From positions 1 through 64,000 of the forward strand of contig CAWIYZ010000016.1 of NCBI GenBank assembly GCA_963840425.1: 64,000 nucleotides of DNA. Direction: 5' to 3'. A program made the translations under genes and the position numbers. Below the pieces are notes generated by a model. The model was not told the origin of the DNA and searched no databases. It saw only the letters and a list, made by a program, of their open reading frames with translations. Shown here one piece after another: positions 36,385 through 46,207 of the stretch (the first letter of the stretch is position 1; each line of letters begins with the position of its first letter). Source of the DNA: CADEFX01 sp963840425. GTDB lineage: Bacteria > Pseudomonadota > Alphaproteobacteria > Rhizobiales > Hyphomicrobiaceae.

Positions 36385-37305
36385 TCAGCTCCGGTTCTCT
36401 GGCGCCGTGACATCGCGCAGCCCATCGCCGACCAGATTGATCGAGAGAACGAGAAGGAAGAGGGCAATCCCCGGAATGCTGATGAGCCAGGGATCGAAGA
36501 ACATGAGTCCCTTTGCCTCCGAAATCATGAGGCCCCAGGATGGGGTCGGCGGTTGAACGCCAAGGCCCAGAAACGACAGCGCGGCCTCGAGCAGGATCGC
36601 ATGCGCCATCTCGAGCGTGGCGACGACAATCAAGTGGTTCATGACGTTCGGCGCAATCTCAGTGAAGAGAATGCGCCAAGGCGAGCAGCCGACAGCCTCG
36701 GCCGCGGTCACAAACTCCAGCGTGCGCACCTGTTGCGTGGCACTGCGCATGACGACGGCAAAGCGGTCCCAGATCAGCAGGCCGAGCACCCAAATTACGA
36801 CATTCAAGGACGAGCCGATAAGCGACACCACGGCCAGCGCTACCAACACCACCGGCATCGACAGCCTGGTGGTGATGATGAAGTTCACCACCATGTCGAC
36901 ACGGCCGCCGAAGTAGCCCGCAACCACGCCCAGGGTCGTCCCGATCACACCGGAGATCAGCATCGCCGCAAAACCAATCAACAGTGAGACTTGCGCACCA
37001 TGAAACAGGCGCGAAACGTAGTCGCGGCCGAGATGGTCGGTTCCCAGCGGATGCGCCCAGGTGACTTTGGGGCTGCCGTGCCAGATCGGCGGTATCAGCT
37101 TTCTGGCAAGCTGCTGATCGTAGGGATCGTGGGGAGAGATGTAGCCAGCCAAGAGGGCCATCATAACAATGATCAGGAGCACTCCACCGCCGAGCATCAG
37201 GCCGAAGTGACCAAAGATGCGCCGCCGCATGATGGCACCAGGAGAGGGCGTCAGGATTTCTGCAGCGGTAGGAACTCCGGCTCTCAGAATTCCGGTTTCG
37301 GCCAT
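36385..37305 (-). CDS. Peptide ABC transporter permease, DppC type
   Basis: 306 aa with six predicted membrane segments. HPLGTDHLGRDYVSRL is the typical DppC/OppC N-terminal signature and AAEAVGCSPWRILFTEI the EAA loop contacting the ATPases. It overlaps nothing; dppB ends one base upstream of its start region, consistent with one operon. Confidence 0.94.
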   Translation of the reverse strand: MAETGILRAGVPTAAEILTPSPGAIMRRRIFGHFGLMLGGGVLLIIVMMALLAGYISPHDPYDQQLARKLIPPIWHGSPKVTWAHPLGTDHLGRDYVSRLFHGAQVSLLIGFAAMLISGVIGTTLGVVAGYFGGRVDMVVNFIITTRLSMPVVLVALAVVSLIGSSLNVVIWVLGLLIWDRFAVVMRSATQQVRTLEFVTAAEAVGCSPWRILFTEIAPNVMNHLIVVATLEMAHAILLEAALSFLGLGVQPPTPSWGLMISEAKGLMFFDPWLISIPGIALFLLVLSINLVGDGLRDVTAPENRS

Positions 37306-37306
37306 G

Positions 37307-38224
37307 TCAGGCCACCCGGATGCGTGGATCGAGGAACGCGTTCAGCATGTCGGCGAGGAACGTCAAGACCACGTAGATGATCGACAGCACCAGAACGATC
37401 GCCTGCATCATCGGAAGGTCCTTGCGCTGAATCGATTCCCAAGCGAGATAGCCAAGGCCATTGATCTGGAAAATCGTCTCGATCACGATCGACCCGCCGA
37501 GCATGAAGCCGAACTGCACGGCAGCCAGCGCAACCACGGGGATGATCGCGTTCCGCAACGCGTGCTTGAAGAGTACGCGCATGGGCCGCAAGCCCTTGGC
37601 TCGGGCCGTGCGGATGTAGTCTGACGACAGCACCTCGAGCATGCCGGCGCGTGTAAGCCGCATCACGGCCGGCGTCACGTAGTAGCCGAGTGCGATCGAC
37701 GGCATCACGTAGTTCGCCCAGCTATCCTGACCGGTGATGGGCAAGAGCCGCCACGTCACGCCAAGCCAAAGGATCAAGGTCAGCGCGAACCAGAAGGTCG
37801 GCATAGCCTGGCCGATGACGGCGAGCGTCAGGGCGGTGCGATCAAAGATGCTGTTTGGCTTTACGGCAGCCAGGACGCCGAGCGGTATCGACAGCAGTAG
37901 CGCGAAGCTGATGGCGCAAGCGCCAAGCAGCATCGTGACCGGCAATCTTTGCAGAATGACGTCGGCAACGGGCTGGCGCAGGTTGTAGGAACGTCCAAAG
38001 TTACCTCGCGCGGCGTTCCACAACCAATCTGCATATTGGACCGCGATCGGCCGATCGAAGCCATAGAACTTGCGAATGTTATCAACGTCCTCGGCGCGAG
38101 CATTCTCACCCGCGATGGCGATGGCCGGATCGCCGGAGACATAAATCATCGAGAACGTGATCAGCGACACGGTAAGCGCCACCAACAACGCAATGCCGAG
38201 CCGCTTGAGGGCATACGCAAGCAT
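37307..38224 (-). CDS. Peptide ABC transporter permease, DppB type
   Basis: 305 aa with six predicted membrane segments; MLAYALKRLGIALLVAL N-terminus, RARAKGL-like EAA loop (YIRTARAKGLRPMRV) and the usual GGSIVIETIFQINGLGYL. Standard length. Second gene of the dppABCDF set on the minus strand. Confidence 0.94.
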   Translation of the reverse strand: MLAYALKRLGIALLVALTVSLITFSMIYVSGDPAIAIAGENARAEDVDNIRKFYGFDRPIAVQYADWLWNAARGNFGRSYNLRQPVADVILQRLPVTMLLGACAISFALLLSIPLGVLAAVKPNSIFDRTALTLAVIGQAMPTFWFALTLILWLGVTWRLLPITGQDSWANYVMPSIALGYYVTPAVMRLTRAGMLEVLSSDYIRTARAKGLRPMRVLFKHALRNAIIPVVALAAVQFGFMLGGSIVIETIFQINGLGYLAWESIQRKDLPMMQAIVLVLSIIYVVLTFLADMLNAFLDPRIRVA

Positions 38225-38294
38225 GGTCTACGCCCGTGTCACCTTCCGCACCGTGGCCCCGGAACAAATGCGCGTCCGAGAGCGAGCGCGGCGC

Positions 38295-39833
38295 CTACTT
38301 CCATTTGGCCGCGAAGAACTGCGGGATCTCGTCCGATGTGGGCGTGAAGTCGAGATCCTTCGTGAACGCGTAGTACTTGGCGTAAGTGAACATCGGAACC
38401 CAATACGCCTCCGAGGCGATGCGCCGATGCACCTTGGCCCAAAGGGCCTTGCGCTTCTCGGGGTCGATCTGGCCGTCGGCCTCGGCTATTCCGCTGATGA
38501 CTTCCGGGTCGCGCGATTGATCATCCGGCCCGCCAGTAAAGAAGTAGGAGGTGCTCGCTGAAGTGTCCGGTATGGAGTTGGAGCCCCAGGTACCGTGGTT
38601 CATATGCGTCTTGCCGCCACGCACGTTCTGCTGAAAAGCCGTAAACTGCAGGTAATTCAGCTTCGGCTTCAAGCCGATCTTGGCCAAGTCGCCAATCACC
38701 GCCTCGGTGTATTCCCGTTCGCGATAGGCATAGAGATCGAATTCCAAGCCCGGCGCTACACCGGCCTCGGACAAGAGCTTCTTGGCCTTCTCTGGATCGT
38801 AGTCATATTTCGGTACATCCGCCGGACAGGCGAACTGATCCGGATGGCAGGCCGCGTGAATGACAACCGACGCCGGCCCAACCAAATTCTTGGTGATGGA
38901 CTCGCGGTTGATGGCGTGCACGATCGCCTGCCGAACCCGCTTGTCGGTAAAGGCTTTGTTCCCACTCACCCCGTTTACATCGAACGCGAGATAGGAAATG
39001 CGCAGCGTCTTGGCATTCTCCACTTTGAGGGACGGATTGGCGGCCAGTCGCTCTGCCTGATCCTTCGGCACGTCCCAGATCCAATCAATGGCACCCGTCA
39101 TCAACTCGGCAGACCGAACCTGCGCGTCCTTGATGGTGCGGAAGCGGATTGCGCCGATCCTTGGCGCACCTTTGTAGCTGTCCTTGAAGTAATCGGTGTT
39201 CTTGACGGCGTGGATAAATTCGCCCGGCCTGATCTCGGTCACTTTGTAGGGGCCGGTGCCGTTGGGCTTGACGGCTCCGAAGTCCTTCTTGCCGTCGGCC
39301 TTGGCGGGCGCGTCGTCCCAATGTCCCTTCTGCATGATGAAGCCGAGACCGGCGAGATAGGCGAGCGCCGGTGGGAATGGCTTATTCAGATTGACGCGCA
39401 CGCTATGGCTGTCAATTTTTTCTGCGTTCTTGATCCACGCCATCAGGGCGTAGTTCATGATCGCGTGATCTTTGTTGGCGATGAAATTGAGCGTGTACAC
39501 GACGTCGTCGGCGTCCATAGGCTTGCCTGAGTGGAATTTCGCGTCCTTGCGCAATTCCAGCTCGAGCGCCGTCTCGTTGGCCCACTTCCAGCTTGTCGCA
39601 AGCAAGGGTTTGAGTTGACCGCTCGCGGGATCGCTGTAGATGAGCGTGTCCCAGACGTAGTGGCCGACGACGACCAACTCGCGTGTGTTGATGTAGTAGG
39701 GGTCGGCAATCGGATTTTCCCGATCCGTCGCCCAGACCAGCGTATCGTCCTTCTTGCCGGCGAACGCGGGGCCCGACAGGCCCGCGGCCATCAAAGCCAG
39801 CATCAAAATACAGCCTAGAGGCATCCTGAACAT
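38295..39833 (-). CDS. Peptide ABC transporter substrate-binding protein, DppA/SBP_bac_5 family
   Basis: 512 aa periplasmic lipid-free binding protein. The start at 39833 gives MFRMPLGCILMLALMAAGL...AFAGKK, a clear signal peptide, with GGGAGAG upstream; the much longer in-frame reading is not real. NGTGPYKVTEIRPGEF and YDPEKAKKLLSEAG are standard family motifs. First gene of the transporter; ligand unknown, most likely a peptide or similar. Confidence 0.93.
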   Translation of the reverse strand: MFRMPLGCILMLALMAAGLSGPAFAGKKDDTLVWATDRENPIADPYYINTRELVVVGHYVWDTLIYSDPASGQLKPLLATSWKWANETALELELRKDAKFHSGKPMDADDVVYTLNFIANKDHAIMNYALMAWIKNAEKIDSHSVRVNLNKPFPPALAYLAGLGFIMQKGHWDDAPAKADGKKDFGAVKPNGTGPYKVTEIRPGEFIHAVKNTDYFKDSYKGAPRIGAIRFRTIKDAQVRSAELMTGAIDWIWDVPKDQAERLAANPSLKVENAKTLRISYLAFDVNGVSGNKAFTDKRVRQAIVHAINRESITKNLVGPASVVIHAACHPDQFACPADVPKYDYDPEKAKKLLSEAGVAPGLEFDLYAYREREYTEAVIGDLAKIGLKPKLNYLQFTAFQQNVRGGKTHMNHGTWGSNSIPDTSASTSYFFTGGPDDQSRDPEVISGIAEADGQIDPEKRKALWAKVHRRIASEAYWVPMFTYAKYYAFTKDLDFTPTSDEIPQFFAAKWK

Positions 39834-40056
39834 TCGCCACTCTCCCTTTGCATTGTTCGGGATGGAATAGGCGCTATTCACAACCCGTTCTTCGACAACG
39901 ATTGCCTCTCTGCGTTTGATTTGCAAGCGATCTCGATCTGCCGGTACGGTGGCGACTTCCTCTTGCCGCTTTGGTCTATTGCCGTTCTCGTCCCGCTCGA
40001 GAGTGACGATGAAACGGTCGGCAGCCATGGGAGTGGCGCGCTCGGCGCGCCGCCCC

Positions 40057-40872
40057 TCAAATATTGCGGCGGGCCCGGCGAGTCCCTTTACGGGGCCCGG
40101 TCGAAGGCGGCTTGGGCATCCCGACCTCAATATTCCGGCTGACATATGCCTCGAGGCTCGCCGGCACTTGCGTGCCCAAACTGCCAAAACCAGTCTTCAA
40201 TAGAGTAGTGCGGAACACAGCCTCCGCGCGATCCGGATCCTTGGCGGTGATCGCGTCGAGGAAGGCAACATGATTGCCGAGCACTCCCTCTCGATTGGTC
40301 AGGAAGGCTGGATGCTGATGCAGATAGATACGGACCAGGTTCGAGATGGACCGCCAGGAGGCGAGAAGAAAGGCGTTGCCGGAATAGGTGCAGACAAGCT
40401 CGTGAAATGACCAGTCGAGATCCCGCCATTCGGCCGTTTCGCCAGAATGCGCGGCGATCTCGATGCGCCGATGCAAACGCTTCAGCTGATCGACCATGGC
40501 TGGCGTGACATGCACCGCGACTAGGCGCGCCGCCAGCCCCTCGAGCAGGGCCCGCACGGCAATCATCTGGGCGACTTCTTCAGGGGTCACCGCGCGCACG
40601 TACGTGCCACGTCCGCGCCGACTCTCGACCAGATGGTTGGCTTCAAGCGCCTTGAGCGCCTCGCGCAGCGGCCCGCGGCTCACCTTCAGCTTGTCAGCGA
40701 GGGCGGTTTCAACGAGCCGCTCGCCCGGCATGAGCGTGCCGGAGCGGATAGCCTCTACTAGCCGTTCAGCCACAATCTCCGGGAGCGAGCGCTGCGGCGG
40801 GAGCGCCCATGCCTCGCTGAGCGCGGCCTTCGCGGCAAGGATCGCGATGCCCTTTGTTTTCTCATCAGTCAT
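40057..40872 (-). CDS. GntR-family (FadR/FCD) transcription regulator
   Basis: 271 aa. N-terminal winged helix (RLVEAIRSGTLMPGERLVE, SRGPLREALKALEANHLV) and a C-terminal FCD ligand domain with metal-type histidines (FHELVCTYSGN, HVAFLDAI). It lies 223 bases upstream of dppA and 58 after the CoA transferase on the same strand, so it probably controls this catabolic block in response to an organic acid. Confidence 0.92.
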   Translation of the reverse strand: MTDEKTKGIAILAAKAALSEAWALPPQRSLPEIVAERLVEAIRSGTLMPGERLVETALADKLKVSRGPLREALKALEANHLVESRRGRGTYVRAVTPEEVAQMIAVRALLEGLAARLVAVHVTPAMVDQLKRLHRRIEIAAHSGETAEWRDLDWSFHELVCTYSGNAFLLASWRSISNLVRIYLHQHPAFLTNREGVLGNHVAFLDAITAKDPDRAEAVFRTTLLKTGFGSLGTQVPASLEAYVSRNIEVGMPKPPSTGPRKGTRRARRNI

Positions 40873-40930
40873 GGCACACGAGCCTGCGCGTATCTTGCCG
40901 GCACCATTGGACCTGCGACGGAATTTCTTT

Positions 40931-42148
40931 TCAAATTACTTCGTTGGCCCGCAATGTCTCGAGCTCTGCATCCGTAAGCCCGAGCAAGCCCTTGTAGATT
41001 TCTTCCGTGTGAGCGCCCAATGCAGGGCCCAGCCACTCAACCGATCCGGGGGTGTCGCTGAGCCGAGGACATACGTTGGGAACAGCCAACTCGCCCGCGC
41101 GCGGATCGTTCATGAGCTTGATATTCTCGCGTTCCTTGTAGTGCGGGTCAGTGAAGATCTCGTCGATGGCGTAGACGGGCCCGCACGGCACCTGGAACCG
41201 GTCACAGACCTTCATCAGTTCGTCCCGGTCGTAGGTCTGCGTCCAGTCCCCCACAAACGCATCCACCTTGGCGCGATCCTTCTCGCGGTTGGCAAGCTTG
41301 CCCCACTTGTCATCGCCAGCCAGATCGCTGCGGCCCATGGCTTCGGCCAGACGCGCGAAGATCTTGTCGCTGGTGCAGGCAATGGCGATCCAACGCTTGT
41401 CCTTGGTCGGGTAATGGCTGTGCGGAACGACATTGACAGTGCCCGGACCCATGCGCTCGCGCACGAAACCCTTGTAGTGGTAGGCGGCAGCAAGCTCGTC
41501 CAGAATGCGAAAGATGGGCTCATAGAGACCAATGTCGATGACCTGCCCGCGGCCGGTGATCTCGCGGGCCCTAAGTGCAAAGAGCACACCCATCGCGCCG
41601 TAGATGCCGGCCATGTAGTCAGGGATCGTTGCGGAGCCTGGGGTCACGGGCGGCCGATCCGGAAAGCCCGCCAGATAGGACAGGCCGCCGAACGCATTGC
41701 CGATGCGCCCGAACCCCGGACGCGGACTATACGGACCCGTTTGTCCAAAACCGGAAATGCGAACCATGATGAGCTTGTGGTTGTATTTCCTGAGCTCTTC
41801 CCAGCCCAAACCCCACTTCTCCAAAGTGCCGGGCTGAAAATTCTCAACCAGTACGTCGGCCTGCATGACAAACCGCTTCAGGAGCTCAGCGCCTTCCGGC
41901 TTTCTGAGATCCAACGTCACACATTTTTTGTTACGGCTTTCTGACAACCACGGAAGTGAATCGCCGCAGCTCGTGGCGGTGCCGAATTTACGAAGCGCAT
42001 CGCCCACGTTGGGCAGCTCTATCTTGATGACCTCGGCACCAAATTCGGCCAACTGGGTCGTGCAGAAGGGGCCTGCCAGAAACGTCGAGACGTCCAGAAC
42101 ACGAATGCCCTGCATCGGCTTGACCGCAGGTGTCGATCCGTCCGGCAT
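40931..42148 (-). CDS. CaiB/BaiF family III CoA transferase
   Basis: 405 aa. Typical N-terminus (GIRVLDVSTFLAGPFCTTQLAEFGAEVIKIE is the expected fold, shown here as GIRVLDVSTFLAG), VENFQPGTLEKWG, RISGFGQTGPY and the aspartate nucleophile in ATIPDYMAGIYG. Transfers CoA between carboxylic acids. Twenty-nine bases downstream of the HpcH-family lyase. A succinyl-CoA or acetyl-CoA donor and a dicarboxylic acceptor are plausible, but the substrate is not readable. Confidence 0.92.
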   Translation of the reverse strand: MPDGSTPAVKPMQGIRVLDVSTFLAGPFCTTQLAEFGAEVIKIELPNVGDALRKFGTATSCGDSLPWLSESRNKKCVTLDLRKPEGAELLKRFVMQADVLVENFQPGTLEKWGLGWEELRKYNHKLIMVRISGFGQTGPYSPRPGFGRIGNAFGGLSYLAGFPDRPPVTPGSATIPDYMAGIYGAMGVLFALRAREITGRGQVIDIGLYEPIFRILDELAAAYHYKGFVRERMGPGTVNVVPHSHYPTKDKRWIAIACTSDKIFARLAEAMGRSDLAGDDKWGKLANREKDRAKVDAFVGDWTQTYDRDELMKVCDRFQVPCGPVYAIDEIFTDPHYKERENIKLMNDPRAGELAVPNVCPRLSDTPGSVEWLGPALGAHTEEIYKGLLGLTDAELETLRANEVI

Positions 42149-42177
42149 TACAAACTCCCGTGCTGGATGGGTAATAT

Positions 42178-43053
42178 CTAGCGCCGCCGTTCCATGATGC
42201 GCTGGTGCATGGCGAGCACCCGCTCGGCACGATAGACGATCGGATAATCGATGAACTTGCCATCGAGCTGGATCGACGCAGAGCCAGCTTCCTCAGCGTC
42301 CTTGAACGCCTGCACCGCACGACGCGACCATTCGACCTCGGCCGGCGTCGGCGCCAGCATTTCGTTCACAATCGGCACCTGGTCCGGATAGATGCACATT
42401 TTCCCCTGAAAACCGAGACGCTTGATGGTTCGTACCGAGGCCCGGAAGCCTTCTACGTCCTTGATATCGACCCACACCGTGTCCAGTGGCGGCTCGATCC
42501 CGGCTGCGCGCGAGGCAAGCACCACGGCGCTCCGATAGGGAAGCAGCTCCTCCTCGTTACGACTCCATTCGATGTTCATGTCGAGGGTGAAATCACCCGC
42601 CCCGAAGGAGACGCGCTTGACGCGTGTGCCCGCCGATGCGATGGCCGCAACGTTGGCCACACCTTTGCCGGTCTCGATGATCGGAATGATGTCGAGCGCG
42701 CCCAGGGTCAGGCCTCTTTCGCGCTCCAGCTGGAGCACCAGCCAATCGATGGCTTTTATTTCATCCGCTGTTTCGACCTTGGGCAGGATGATGCCGTCGA
42801 TACCTCGCTGCACTACGGCGACAACGTCGCCATAGCCGAACTCAGTCGTCATGGCGTTGACGCGGACGTAGCCGAGACCGCGGTGGGGCTTCTGGTAAGC
42901 GGCAACAACCACGGATCGCGTTGCAACCTTCTCGGCAATCGGACACGCATCCTCAAGATCGAGGATGGTTGCGTCGGCATCCAGGGTCAGGGCTTTCTCG
43001 ACGCGTCGCGGGTGGTTGCCCGGCGCAAATAAAAACGAGCGATATACCGACAT
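42178..43053 (-). CDS. HpcH/HpaI-family (CitE-like) CoA lyase
   Basis: 291 aa TIM-barrel lyase. MSVYRSFLFAPGNHPRRVEKA, DLEDACPIAEK, YVRVNAMTTEFGY, ILPKVETADEI and GAGDFTLDMNIEW match the CitE-like malyl-/citramalyl-CoA lyase group. Start at 43053 chosen over a longer frame with 83 extra residues of low-complexity text. With the CoA transferase it could cleave a hydroxyacyl-CoA such as citramalyl-CoA; inference only. Confidence 0.9.
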   Translation of the reverse strand: MSVYRSFLFAPGNHPRRVEKALTLDADATILDLEDACPIAEKVATRSVVVAAYQKPHRGLGYVRVNAMTTEFGYGDVVAVVQRGIDGIILPKVETADEIKAIDWLVLQLERERGLTLGALDIIPIIETGKGVANVAAIASAGTRVKRVSFGAGDFTLDMNIEWSRNEEELLPYRSAVVLASRAAGIEPPLDTVWVDIKDVEGFRASVRTIKRLGFQGKMCIYPDQVPIVNEMLAPTPAEVEWSRRAVQAFKDAEEAGSASIQLDGKFIDYPIVYRAERVLAMHQRIMERRR

Positions 43054-43300
43054 CCCTACCCTTGGCCTCCCGAGCCGGTAAAAGATTTGACCGATTGTTG
43101 CCTGCTGGCGACGGCATATGTCAACTGTCGACAAAAAGGCTAGCGGCGGCGTGACGGCGGTTAGCGCCGGGGCGACGATAGGTGTCGGTGGTGCGACGGC
43201 GGGTGAATGGACGGTGAGGCTGATCCATCGGCAACCTTGACCCCCTCTCTGACTGCCCCCTACCGTTCCTGCGCAGCATTTATGACTTGGAGATTGAAGC

Positions 43301-44230
43301 ATGAAGATCGTCGTGATGGGGTCGGGCGGTATTGGCGGCTACTTCGGGGCGCGCCTCGCGGCTGCCGGAAACGACGTCACCTTCGTGGCGCGCGGCGCAC
43401 ATCTGGCGGCCATGCAAGCCGAAGGACTGAAGATCGAAAGCCCCCTCGGCAATGTGCATCTGACGCCTACGCAGGCTGTGCGCGATGCACGCGATGCTGG
43501 ATCTACAGACGCCGTGCTCTTTGCTGTGAAGATGGGCGACGCGGAAGAGGCCGCTGCGTCGTTGCTGCCGCTGCTTGGGAAAGAGACGCCGATTTTTGCG
43601 TTCCAGAACGGTGTCGAGGCCGCCGACCTGATCGATAAGATCGCAGGAGTAGGTCGCGTCGTTCCGGGGGTGGCGCGCATTTCATCACACATAGCGAGAC
43701 CGGGCGTAGTCCAGCACGTGAGCCCATTCGCGCGGCTCGAGTTCGCCGAAGCGAACAACACGGCGAGCGAGCGGTGCAAGGCATTCCATGCGGCGTGCCG
43801 GAACGCCGGCATCGATGCAACGCTATCAGCGAATATCCAACGTGAGCTGTGGCTCAAGTTTGCCATGCTCGCCCCCATGGCTGGAGTCACGACATTGACT
43901 CAGCGCACTGCGGGACCGCTGCGCCGCAACGCCGATACCCGCGCGCTCATTGAAGCCGCAATCCAGGAAATCGTGGCTGTTGGAGAGGTCGCGGGCACAG
44001 GCCTCACAGCGTCCGACCTGCCGTCTCTGATCAAAACGATCGATGGACTACCCGAGACAATGACATCCTCGATGTCGCACGACCGAGCCGCGGGCAAGGC
44101 GCTGGAGCTCAATTGGTTGTCCGGTGCTGTCGTGCGGCTTGGCCAGCGCTGCGCGGTTCCAACCCCGACGCATCGCTTCATCGTTCAGGCATTGGCGCTC
44201 GAGGCTGCAGGCAAAAGCACACCCGCCTGA
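43301..44230 (+). CDS. 2-dehydropantoate 2-reductase family protein
   Basis: 309 aa PanE/ApbA-fold NADPH oxidoreductase. Nucleotide motif MGSGGIGGYFGARLAAAG, then FAVKMGDAEEAA, FQNGVEAADL and the helical C-terminal domain with ELWLKFAMLAPM and SSMSHDRAAGKALELNWLSG. Divergent from the lyase gene, 247 bases away. True ketopantoate reductase or a catabolic paralogue with another 2-oxoacid; context favours neither clearly. Confidence 0.88.
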   Translation: MKIVVMGSGGIGGYFGARLAAAGNDVTFVARGAHLAAMQAEGLKIESPLGNVHLTPTQAVRDARDAGSTDAVLFAVKMGDAEEAAASLLPLLGKETPIFAFQNGVEAADLIDKIAGVGRVVPGVARISSHIARPGVVQHVSPFARLEFAEANNTASERCKAFHAACRNAGIDATLSANIQRELWLKFAMLAPMAGVTTLTQRTAGPLRRNADTRALIEAAIQEIVAVGEVAGTGLTASDLPSLIKTIDGLPETMTSSMSHDRAAGKALELNWLSGAVVRLGQRCAVPTPTHRFIVQALALEAAGKSTPA

Positions 44231-44231
44231 T

Positions 44232-45113
44232 CTATGAGGCGGCAATATCCGGCGCTTTAACCTTCAATCCACTGAAGCGCGGGGCCCCCGGCCAAAATAT
44301 CTGCGCGAGCGCATCAACTACAGCGGGCTCACCAGTCGTCAGAAGGCTCAGCCGTTGTCCATCACTTTGCGAGCCTTCCTCGAGGTACTTGGGATGGCGC
44401 GCCAAATAATCCTCGAGACTGTCGGCGACCACCACCGGCTGCGAGAGGATGCGGGTGAACGGCGGCAAATGCCTGCGAAACAGGTGCTCGACCAAGGGGA
44501 AATGCGTACATCCGAGTATGGCGCGATGGGGCGGCTGGTGCTCGGTCTGTTGCATGAGCCCATCGACACCTGATTTGACAAGCTGATCGAGCAACCTCTC
44601 CGGAGCCCTTGCCTCGATGGCGCCGGCCAACTCGGCGCACGCCTGCTGGGCGACCTGTACTTTCGGGCAGCGCTTGCTGATCTCCTCCGGAAACACCTGC
44701 GACGCGATCGTCCGGGTCGTTCCGAAGACCGCAATCAGGTCGCTGTTGTACTTCTGAGGATACTGAGGCGTCTTGCAGGCCCATGGCGTCTGAGTAGCCG
44801 CCTCGACAGTCGGGGCGACGATGCCCAGCACGTTTCGATCCGCCCACCTGCTCTGCGGCAGCCACTCGCGCTGCAGGGCGCGGGCGGCAATGCAGGTGGC
44901 CGTATTGCAGCCGAGCACAACCAGCCCGCATCCCCGCCGAAAGAGCGTTTCCACCCCCACGCGCGTGAATTCGACAATCTCTTCCGATGCGCGGTTGCCG
45001 TAGGGGACATTCGCGTGATCGCCGAGATATACGAACCGACGCGCCGGGAATCGCTCGGCAAGCGCGCGCAAGATCGTCAGTCCGCCATGCCCTGAGTCGA
45101 AGACGCCGATCAT
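44232..45113 (-). CDS. murI: Glutamate racemase
   Basis: 293 aa cytosolic enzyme making D-glutamate for peptidoglycan. Start ATG 45113 (MIGVFDSGHGGLTILRAL); a TTG 12 codons upstream is weaker. Catalytic cysteines lie in VLGCNTATC and ILGCTHFPL. Slightly longer than the usual 270 residues. Ends one base after the stop of the convergent panE-like gene. Confidence 0.95.
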   Translation of the reverse strand: MIGVFDSGHGGLTILRALAERFPARRFVYLGDHANVPYGNRASEEIVEFTRVGVETLFRRGCGLVVLGCNTATCIAARALQREWLPQSRWADRNVLGIVAPTVEAATQTPWACKTPQYPQKYNSDLIAVFGTTRTIASQVFPEEISKRCPKVQVAQQACAELAGAIEARAPERLLDQLVKSGVDGLMQQTEHQPPHRAILGCTHFPLVEHLFRRHLPPFTRILSQPVVVADSLEDYLARHPKYLEEGSQSDGQRLSLLTTGEPAVVDALAQIFWPGAPRFSGLKVKAPDIAAS

Positions 45114-45173
45114 CCGGCTAGCATTGCCACGCGTCGCCGCGACAGGCAATGCGCGACCTACAAAACCGTGGCG

Positions 45174-46028
45174 CTATTCAGCAGCTTCCGAAGGTGACCG
45201 GCTCTGATCCTGCGCCTTGAGAGCATCGAGCGTCGGCATCGCGACGACATTGTAACCGCAGTCTACGTAGTGCACCTCACCAGTCACGGCGCCAGCAAGA
45301 TCGGACAACAGGTAGAGCGCGGCGCCGCCTACCTCGTCCAGGGTGGGCGTGCGGCGAAGCGGAGCGTGATCACCCTGGAAATTGAAAATGATGCGCGCAT
45401 CGGAGATGCCAGCGCCCGCCAACGTCCGCATCGGACCGGCAGAAAGCGCATTGACGCGGATGCCCTGTCCTCCAAAGTCCGCGGCGAGGTAGCGCACAGA
45501 CGCTTCCAACGCAGCCTTCGCGACGCCCATCACGTTGTAGGACGGCACAACTCGTTGCGAGCCGCCATAGGTCAGGGTCAGCATCGATCCGCCATTCTGC
45601 ATCAAGGCACCCGCACGTTTGGCGATCTCCGTAAAGGAGAAACACGAAATCACCATCGTGTTGGAGAAATTCTCGCGGCTCGTATCCGAGTACCGCCCCT
45701 GCAGCTCGCGACGATCGGAGAAAGCCAACGCATGGACAATAAAGTCCAGGCCTCCCCAGGTATTCCCTATCTCCTTGAAGACATTGTCGACGCTGGCAAG
45801 GTCAGACACATCGCAGGGAACAGTGATCTCGGAACCGACCAACTCCGCCAGTGGAACGGCGCGCCGCCCAAAGGCGTCGCCTTGATATGTGAAAGCGAGC
45901 TTGGCACCATGCTGGGCCAGGGCGCGGGCAATCCCCCACGCGATCGAGCGCTCGTTTGCGACCCCCATCACAAGGCCGCGTTTGCCGGCCATAAGCGGCC
46001 CGGGCTTGATGATATCCTTCTCAGTCAT
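45174..46028 (-). CDS. fabI: Enoyl-ACP reductase (NADH), FabI
   Basis: 284 aa short-chain dehydrogenase of fatty acid elongation. RGLVMGVANERSIAWGIA is the FabI cofactor motif; the catalytic Tyr-x6-Lys is in SYNVMGVAKAAL. Start at 46028 (MTEKDIIKPGPLMAGKRG). Downstream of fabA and fabB, giving the fabA-fabB-fabI order common in Rhizobiales. Confidence 0.96.
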   Translation of the reverse strand: MTEKDIIKPGPLMAGKRGLVMGVANERSIAWGIARALAQHGAKLAFTYQGDAFGRRAVPLAELVGSEITVPCDVSDLASVDNVFKEIGNTWGGLDFIVHALAFSDRRELQGRYSDTSRENFSNTMVISCFSFTEIAKRAGALMQNGGSMLTLTYGGSQRVVPSYNVMGVAKAALEASVRYLAADFGGQGIRVNALSAGPMRTLAGAGISDARIIFNFQGDHAPLRRTPTLDEVGGAALYLLSDLAGAVTGEVHYVDCGYNVVAMPTLDALKAQDQSRSPSEAAE

Positions 46029-46207
46029 GAGCGTTCCCAATCTGGCCGCAACCGCTGGACCGGCGTTGGCCAACCAGCAGGTTCCCGACCGTTCCAGCAT
46101 ACTCTTGGCGTACGGTTTCATGCCGCACGGTGTATCAGAGCTCCTCGTCGCTGACCTGTACCCGCAGGAACATGAGTAAACAGCTGCCCCTCCGAACAAC
46201 TTCGAGG

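Noticed and set aside
38595..39530. 311-codon open frame antisense to dppA
   Set aside because: No start signal, no domain; shadow of the binding-protein gene.
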